From NCBI GenBank assembly GCA_047619485.1, contig JBLHKE010000196.1, positions 1 to 11,111 of the forward strand: 11,111 nucleotides of DNA. The letters are read 5' to 3'. A model generated the notes under the pieces. It worked only from the letters and a program-made list of their open reading frames with translations, had not been told where the DNA came from and did no database searches. Below are positions 6,441 to 11,111 of this stretch, piece after piece. Position numbers and translations under genes: made by a program. The stretch comes from JBLHKE01 sp047619485. Its GTDB lineage: Bacteria; Verrucomicrobiota; Verrucomicrobiia; Verrucomicrobiales; DEV007. Each line of letters opens with the position of its first letter. Within the stretch, counting starts at the first letter, position 1.

Positions 6441-6866
6441 CTAGTGCTCTGGTTCGGCGAATTGGATGTGTTTCCAGATCGGCACCTCGGTTTTGAGGCG
6501 GTGTAGATACTCGCGGCAGATATCGAAGGCTGCTTGGCTGTGCGGTGTGGTTACCCGGATCACCACAGATGCCTTGGCGGCAGGGACGAATCCAGTGCAG
6601 TGGTGAATCTTTAGGCAGTGAACCGCGTGCTTCGTCATCCCTTCTCGGGCGATCTGCGCCAGTTTGGCCTCCACCATCGGTGCGTAGGCGCGGTATTCGA
6701 TCCCGCTGATCCGGCGGCCATCTTCGAGGTCGCGGACGATTCCTAAGAATTCCACGCTTGCCCCGTGTTTGGGATTTGGAGGGGGAGGCTCATCCGAAAG
6801 TGGATAGGCCGATAGGGCGAGATCGGCGACTGGCTCGCTCGAGGCTGTGATTTCATGGTTTGGCAT
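6441..6866 (-). CDS. moaE: Molybdopterin synthase catalytic (large) subunit
   Basis: MoaE pairs with the sulfur carrier MoaD to convert cyclic pyranopterin monophosphate to molybdopterin in the cytoplasm. Family features in this 141-residue reading are FLGIVRD (40-46, Arg45), the EYRAYAPM segment (57-64), IHHCTG (87-92), TPHSQAAF (107-114) and the C-terminal LKTEVPIWKH (124-133). Lys125 and Lys132 correspond to E. coli Lys119 and Lys126, the key catalytic lysines. The His-Arg pair of E. coli MoaE (His103-Arg104) reads His-Ser here (109-110). I prefer the ATG at 6866-6864. A GTG at 6884 would add six residues and has a weak GGGAAG seven bases upstream, so it stays possible. No moaD, moaA or moaC is in the window. 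It is divergent from gnd across a spacer of 65 bp or less and lies upstream of pgsA. Confidence 0.9.
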   Translation of the reverse strand: MPNHEITASSEPVADLALSAYPLSDEPPPPNPKHGASVEFLGIVRDLEDGRRISGIEYRAYAPMVEAKLAQIAREGMTKHAVHCLKIHHCTGFVPAAKASVVIRVTTPHSQAAFDICREYLHRLKTEVPIWKHIQFAEPEH

Positions 6867-6931
6867 TGCAACTTGTGTCGGCACATTCTAGCTTCCCGCC
6901 CCTCCAAAACAATTTACCAATCAAGATTATT

Positions 6932-8359
6932 ATGAGCAACAGTGATTTCGGCCTTATCGGCCTTGCAGTGATGGGACAGAACCTCGTCCTTAACGTCGAA
7001 AGCCGTGGATTCCATGTCTCGGTTTACAACCGGACGACTTCTACGATGGAAGCGTTCATCAAGGGCGAAGCGGCGGACAAAAACGTTGCTGGCTTCGAGA
7101 CCATCGAGGAATTTGTTGCCAGCCTCAAGCGCCCGCGCAAGGTGATGATCATGGTCAAAGCTGGTCCGGCCGTAGACGCCGTCATCGCGCAGCTGCTGCC
7201 GCTCCTCGAGGAGGGCGATCTCATCATCGACGGAGGCAACTCCCTCTACACCGATACCGAGCGGCGCTGTGTCGAGGTGGCTGAGACGGGGATGAAATTT
7301 TTGGGGGCTGGTGTCTCTGGGGGAGAAGAGGGCGCGCTCAAGGGGCCGTCGATCATGCCAGGTGGACCCGAGGACAGCTGGTCGATCATCGAGCCGATCT
7401 TCACCGCGATCGCTGCCAAGGTGGATGGAGAATCCTGCTGCCGCTACATGGGGCGCGGTGGGGCTGGTCATTACGTTAAGATGGTTCACAACGGCATTGA
7501 GTATGGTGACATGCAGTTGATCTGCGAGGCCTACAACTTGCTCAAGAGTTTACCGGGCGTCGGGGCTCCGGAGCTGCACGAGATCTTCGATGGCTGGAAC
7601 CAGGGCGAACTCGAGAGCTACCTGATCGAGATCACCTCGAAAATTTTCACGGTCACGGATGAGGAGACGGGCAAGCCGGTCGTCGACCTGGTGATGGACC
7701 GCGCTGGTCAGAAGGGCACTGGGCGCTGGACGATTCTATCGGCAACCGAGATGGGAGCTGTCATCTCGACCATCAATGCCGCGGTCGAGGCGCGCATCCT
7801 GTCGTCGTGGAAAGAGGAGCGGGGTCGCGCCTCTAAGCAGCTGGAAGGGCCTGCTGAGTTTTCGACCGATCTATCAAAAGAAGAGTTGGTCAAAGCTGTG
7901 CACGACGCGCTGTTCGCCTCTAAGATCGTCTCCTACGCGCAGGGGATTGAGATGTTGCAGTTGGCTAGCAAGGAGCGCGATTGGAATCTGAACATCGGTG
8001 ACATTGCGACTATCTGGCGTGGTGGTTGCATCATCCGTGCGCAGTTCTTGAATAGTATCAAGGAGGCCTACGAGGACAACCCTGGCCTGGAGAACCTGAT
8101 GCTCGCGCCGTATTTTAAAGACGTCCTCAACCGCGGTCAGGAAGCTTGGCGCAAGGTCGTGAGCGTCGCGGTGATGAACGGTGTCCCGGTCCCGGCCTTC
8201 AGCGCCTCTCTCGCCTACTACGATAGCTACCGCCAGGAGCGCCTGCCGGCGAACCTCCTCCAGGCGCAGCGCGACTACTTCGGCGCCCACACCTACGAGC
8301 GCATCGATAAGCCCAAGGGCGAGATGTTCCACACCGAGTGGCCCGAGGTTATTGATTAG
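6932..8359 (+). CDS. gnd: 6-phosphogluconate dehydrogenase, decarboxylating
   Basis: This cytoplasmic enzyme of the oxidative pentose phosphate pathway oxidises and decarboxylates 6-phosphogluconate to ribulose 5-phosphate, making NADPH. The 475-residue length fits the long homodimeric form. Visible motifs are the Rossmann loop GLIGLAVMG (7-15), the NADP-type YNRTT (32-36), DGGNS (100-104) and the GVSGGEEGA signature (127-135). GGAGHYVKMVHNGIEYGD (176-193) carries catalytic Lys183 and Glu190 with Asn187. QKGTGRW (260-266) and the C-terminal QRDYFGAHTYERID (446-459), which reaches into the partner subunit, are also present. The start at 6932 is chosen because MSNSDFGLIGLAVMGQ is the normal N-terminus; the longer in-frame opening from 6860 would run into moaE. 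Its stop overlaps the convergent yqgE stop by four bases. Confidence 0.97.
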   Translation: MSNSDFGLIGLAVMGQNLVLNVESRGFHVSVYNRTTSTMEAFIKGEAADKNVAGFETIEEFVASLKRPRKVMIMVKAGPAVDAVIAQLLPLLEEGDLIIDGGNSLYTDTERRCVEVAETGMKFLGAGVSGGEEGALKGPSIMPGGPEDSWSIIEPIFTAIAAKVDGESCCRYMGRGGAGHYVKMVHNGIEYGDMQLICEAYNLLKSLPGVGAPELHEIFDGWNQGELESYLIEITSKIFTVTDEETGKPVVDLVMDRAGQKGTGRWTILSATEMGAVISTINAAVEARILSSWKEERGRASKQLEGPAEFSTDLSKEELVKAVHDALFASKIVSYAQGIEMLQLASKERDWNLNIGDIATIWRGGCIIRAQFLNSIKEAYEDNPGLENLMLAPYFKDVLNRGQEAWRKVVSVAVMNGVPVPAFSASLAYYDSYRQERLPANLLQAQRDYFGAHTYERIDKPKGEMFHTEWPEVID

Positions 8360-8916
8360 TTCAACGACGGGTTGTCAGGCGAATCTGCCAACATCTGGTA
8401 GTAGGGACCCATCGAGCGGAGCTGCTCTCCCCAGAGTTCCTCTTGGCACAAGCCGACGTCGGCGATCGGTTCGTCAGGCTTTTTGATAATCCAGGAGCGG
8501 CCTTGGATCTCAGACTCGAGTTGCCCCTCTGACCAGCCGGAGTAGCCGACGAAGGCGCGGATCGAAAACCCCTCCGCCATGCGGTGGGCTGCGTCTTCCG
8601 ACGAGAGATGGGTCTCGTAGTCGAGAGTGCATTCTTCCTGACGCCAGGTCATGGACGCGAAGGTCAGTTGCTCCGTGCTCACCGGGCCACCGAGATAGAC
8701 CGGCACCTCTGCCAGCGCGTCGAACTCATCGAGCGTTACCAGGTCTGACACCGATTTGCCGAGTGGTTTGTTGAGGATGAAGCCGGTGGCTCCCTCCGTC
8801 GCCTTATGCTGAGATACGAGCACGACACTGCGGCCGAAACCCGGATCGCGTAGTGATGGGTCTGCGATCAGCAGGGAGCCGGTGAGGTTGATCTGTTCTT
8901 GATCTTCTAAGTCCAT
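8356..8916 (-). CDS. yqgE: YqgE/AlgH family protein
   Basis: The 186-residue protein shows the conserved YqgE/AlgH (UPF0301, DUF179) pattern from end to end. It starts with LTGSLLIADPSLRDPGFGRSV (11-31), then GATGFILNKPLG (42-53), VYLGGPVS (73-80), and RAFVGYSGWSEGQLESEI (120-137) before a Trp-containing strand (142). The length matches the family. It has no signal peptide or membrane helix, so it should be cytoplasmic. AlgH was named from alginate regulation in Pseudomonas, but the biochemical role of the family is not settled, so I give no specific function. It lies convergent with gnd, their stop codons sharing 8356-8359, and divergent from trpD over 105 bp. Confidence 0.93.
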   Translation of the reverse strand: MDLEDQEQINLTGSLLIADPSLRDPGFGRSVVLVSQHKATEGATGFILNKPLGKSVSDLVTLDEFDALAEVPVYLGGPVSTEQLTFASMTWRQEECTLDYETHLSSEDAAHRMAEGFSIRAFVGYSGWSEGQLESEIQGRSWIIKKPDEPIADVGLCQEELWGEQLRSMGPYYQMLADSPDNPSLN

Positions 8917-9021
8917 CGCTGGGTGCTCTTAAGATGCCAGTTAAAGCCCCGTGCGCCGGTTTGCAACCGCAACCGCCAAGGGCTTGACCTTTTGCCGCCG
9001 CAGTCTGAGCATAGTGACACC

Positions 9022-10071
9022 ATGAGCCAACCGTTAAGCTTCCTGATCGAACAACTGAAACTCGGCACCTCGCTCGACCCTAAGCAGGTCGATTCTTCGG
9101 CCGCGCTGATCCTCGACGAGTCGATCGAGGTCGGTGCCAAGGCGGATTTCCTCAAGGCGCTCGCAGGCAAGGGCGAGACCCCGGCGGAGATTGCGGCCTT
9201 CGTCGATTCCTTCCTCGGGCGGGCGGTCGATCCCGGGCTGGATCCGGACCAGGTCGATGGGCCGATGCTTGATGTCTGCGGCACTGGTGGTGACAAGCTC
9301 GATCTCTTCAATGTTTCAACGACGTGTATCTTTGTCCTCGCGGCGGGTGGTGCCTGTGTGGTGAAGCACGGCAACCGCGGGATCACGTCGAAGAGTGGTG
9401 GTGCTGATGTGCTCGAGGCGCTCGGGGTGACGATCGACCTGCCGCCACCAGAGTGCGCTGAGATGATCCGCCGCAATGGCGTCGGATTCATGTTTGCGCC
9501 GATCTACCACCCGGCTTTTAAAGCGGTCGTGCCAGTGCGCCAGCAGCTCGCGACCGAGGGGGTGCGGACGATCTTCAATATTCTTGGGCCGCTCCTCAAC
9601 CCAGCCCGCCCAGCCCACCAGTTGATCGGTGTGTTCGATCCCGAGTTGACGGGGGCGTTCGCCAACATCCTCAAGGCGCTCGGGCGCAAAAGCGCGTGGG
9701 CGGTGCACGGCTCGACCGGAGATGGGCGTGGCATGGACGAGCTCTCGGTCCTGGCGCAAAGCAAGGTGACCCAACTCGCTGCCGGCGGAGAAATCAGCGA
9801 CTTTCAAGTCGATCCGTTGGAGCTGGGGCTGCCGAGCGCGTCCCTGGAAGATCTCCAAGGTGGTGATGCAGAAGTGAACGCGAAGATTCTTGTGAGCATC
9901 CTCGATGGAAGCGAACTGGGAGCCAAGCGCGACATCGTCACGCTGAATAGCGCCGCCGGCTTCGTCGCCTGCGGATTGGCGAAGGATCTCACCGAGGGGC
10001 TCGAACGCGCCGCCGAGGCGATCGATTCAGGGCGGGCGCTGGGAAAATTAAAAGCGCTCCAGGCCGGCTAG
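9022..10071 (+). CDS. trpD: Anthranilate phosphoribosyltransferase
   Basis: TrpD transfers the phosphoribosyl group of PRPP to anthranilate, the second step of the tryptophan branch. The 349 residues match the usual stand-alone enzyme without a fused glutamine amidotransferase. Motifs are the PRPP loop DVCGTGGD (84-91), NVST (97-100), KHGNRGITSKSG (115-126), FAPIYHPA (158-165) with Arg173 in the anthranilate region, FNILGPLLNPA (185-195), and the DE pair (239-240) that binds magnesium. I chose the ATG at 9022 because MSQPLSFLIEQL begins the helical N-terminal domain. An in-frame ATG at 8923 would add 33 residues with no resemblance to the family. It stands without other trp genes in view and is convergent with the CAP-domain gene to its right. 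Confidence 0.97.
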   Translation: MSQPLSFLIEQLKLGTSLDPKQVDSSAALILDESIEVGAKADFLKALAGKGETPAEIAAFVDSFLGRAVDPGLDPDQVDGPMLDVCGTGGDKLDLFNVSTTCIFVLAAGGACVVKHGNRGITSKSGGADVLEALGVTIDLPPPECAEMIRRNGVGFMFAPIYHPAFKAVVPVRQQLATEGVRTIFNILGPLLNPARPAHQLIGVFDPELTGAFANILKALGRKSAWAVHGSTGDGRGMDELSVLAQSKVTQLAAGGEISDFQVDPLELGLPSASLEDLQGGDAEVNAKILVSILDGSELGAKRDIVTLNSAAGFVACGLAKDLTEGLERAAEAIDSGRALGKLKALQAG

Positions 10072-10123
10072 TGAGCCGCCTAAAAACGCCCGTCCAACCA
10101 TCTGTGGCGAGTCCTGCTATAAG

Positions 10124-11111
10124 TTAGCCACCGAACATCTGCGTCCAGCGCTTGCCGCTGACCCCCATGCCAACGCGACGGGCGCCGGGGGCTAGCATGT
10201 TTTTGTGGTGGCCGGGGCTGTACCACCAGGATTTGTTGGCCGACTTCCCGCTGGGGGAACCCATGTAAATATTCTCCGAGCTCGCGGAGGTGCCACTCAA
10301 CTTGGCCCGCTTCCATGGGGTCTCTTTGCCGGAGATCGGTGAGTCGTGGGAGAAAAAGTTCTTCGCTGCCATGTCTTTCGAGTGGTCGCGCGAGGCGGAG
10401 CAGAGTTTTGGGTCGATGAGACACGGGCGCAGCCCGATGAGGACGCGTAGCTCATTCAGATCAGCGATCCCCACCGCTTCGGCTGGCTCGATCTGGCTAG
10501 CGAGTTGTTTGTTCTGCTCGAGGATCTTCAGCGAGTCGCGATCCATGCTGAGGGCGCTGGTGGCGATCTCCTTTTCCTCGGCAGCGAGCGTCTCGGTCTT
10601 GAACTCGTCGAGTTCGATCAACACCAGGGCGTCGATGCAGGCGTTGCGCTGCGTGCCGAGTTCGATCAAGTGCTTGCGTGCCTTCACGAGCGCCTCGGAG
10701 GAAGCGAGTATTTCCGACGTCCCTAGCCGGGTCAGCTTGCGGAGTTCGGCGACCGCAGGGTCGCCGAATCTCTTGATCTTGTCTTTGCTGAGGCCGCCAT
10801 TACTGCGTAATGCACGAACTTGGGCGCGTAGCTTCTCGATTCTCTCTTTAGCGTCCGCGCCGTCCTTTTTGGATGCGATCGACTTTGCGGTATTGAAGAA
10901 ATCGGAACGGTAGCGTGCTGAGGCTGCGCGGTATTCGCGATCGATGATCGGGTGGATCACCTTGGCGACCGATGACCCCATCTCGACCATCTCCCTGACA
11001 ATTTCGGTACGTTTCGCGGGCGTATCCTTGGCGGTAGTGAATTTTTTGTAGAGCGCCGAGGCCTGTCCGCGCTCCTCGGGCGAGAGCGCTGTGAGCGCGA
11101 AGCTTGGAACG
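10124..11111 (-). CDS. CAP/SCP-domain protein, N-terminus beyond the right edge
   Basis: The frame stays open to the window edge, so the gene is 5'-partial with 328 residues visible. The first 40 of these lie upstream of an internal ATG at 10990 that is not the true start. The C-terminal part (visible residues about 215-328) is a CAP domain of the bacterial YkwD type. It starts with LNELRVLIGL, has FFSHDSP (His255), SENIYMG (Glu279) and SPGHHKNML (His301 and His302), and ends RWTQMFGG. These are the conserved cavity residues of the family. Two cysteines (230 and 237) could form a local disulfide. The region before it, about 215 residues, is highly charged, predicted helical and probably coiled-coil. 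CAP proteins are usually exported, but the signal sequence would be off-window. Function in bacteria is mostly unknown. The gene is convergent with trpD after 52 bp. Confidence 0.9.
   Translation of the reverse strand, partial: VPSFALTALSPEERGQASALYKKFTTAKDTPAKRTEIVREMVEMGSSVAKVIHPIIDREYRAASARYRSDFFNTAKSIASKKDGADAKERIEKLRAQVRALRSNGGLSKDKIKRFGDPAVAELRKLTRLGTSEILASSEALVKARKHLIELGTQRNACIDALVLIELDEFKTETLAAEEKEIATSALSMDRDSLKILEQNKQLASQIEPAEAVGIADLNELRVLIGLRPCLIDPKLCSASRDHSKDMAAKNFFSHDSPISGKETPWKRAKLSGTSASSENIYMGSPSGKSANKSWWYSPGHHKNMLAPGARRVGMGVSGKRWTQMFGG

Noticed and set aside
6860..6931. N-terminal extension of gnd from an upstream in-frame ATG
   Set aside because: It would overlap the divergent moaE start. 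The added 24 residues do not look like the family, whereas the protein from 6932 begins exactly where the Rossmann fold should.
8984..9015. TTGACC and CATAGT as a trpD promoter
   Set aside because: The spacing is 20 bp, too long, and transcription would start almost at the ATG. A leaderless message is possible but the evidence is too thin.
8923..9021. 33-residue N-terminal extension of trpD
   Set aside because: The added residues are Arg/Pro/Gln-rich, unlike TrpD, and would fill the spacer shared with divergent yqgE.

Overview
The window looks like chromosome of a free-living Gram-negative bacterium. Outer-membrane features (a beta-barrel protein and a polysaccharide export pair) sit beside housekeeping genes. 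My best guess is Verrucomicrobiota or a PVC-superphylum relative. This rests on protein style, GC-rich coding with AT-rich spacers, and the near-total lack of Shine-Dalgarno sequences before the starts. It is an inference, not a database result. I see no insertion sequence, phage gene, CRISPR array or integration scar.

Left part (1-613): a probable gene start runs off the left edge on the minus strand. It is followed by an AT-rich spacer with some hairpin potential and a clear tRNA-Gly(TCC). Next (614-5592) comes a co-directional envelope block. It holds an unrecognised secreted helical protein with four cysteines, a 398-residue outer-membrane beta-barrel of the exopolysaccharide-associated type, a Wzc-like co-polymerase fused to a BY-kinase, and a very short Wza-like SLBB export protein. 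A strong intrinsic terminator after the barrel gene and a promoter candidate beyond it suggest two transcription units: secreted protein plus barrel, and kinase plus export protein. The likely joint job is to control polymer chain length and export the polymer through periplasm and outer membrane. No glycosyltransferase, flippase or polymerase is in view, so the polymer is unknown.

Right part (5593-11111): ordinary metabolic genes in alternating orientation. They are pgsA (phosphatidylglycerophosphate synthase, TTG start) behind moaE (molybdopterin synthase large subunit) on the minus strand; gnd (6-phosphogluconate dehydrogenase) divergent from moaE; a YqgE/AlgH-family gene convergent with gnd and overlapping its stop by four bases; trpD (anthranilate phosphoribosyltransferase) divergent from yqgE; and a CAP/SCP-domain protein on the minus strand whose N-terminus lies beyond the right edge.

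The most interesting part is the envelope block. The export protein has no lipobox and no C-terminal membrane helix, so it cannot form its own outer-membrane pore as Wza does. The barrel protein next to it is the natural candidate for that pore. The 217-residue secreted protein leading the block has no function I can recognise.
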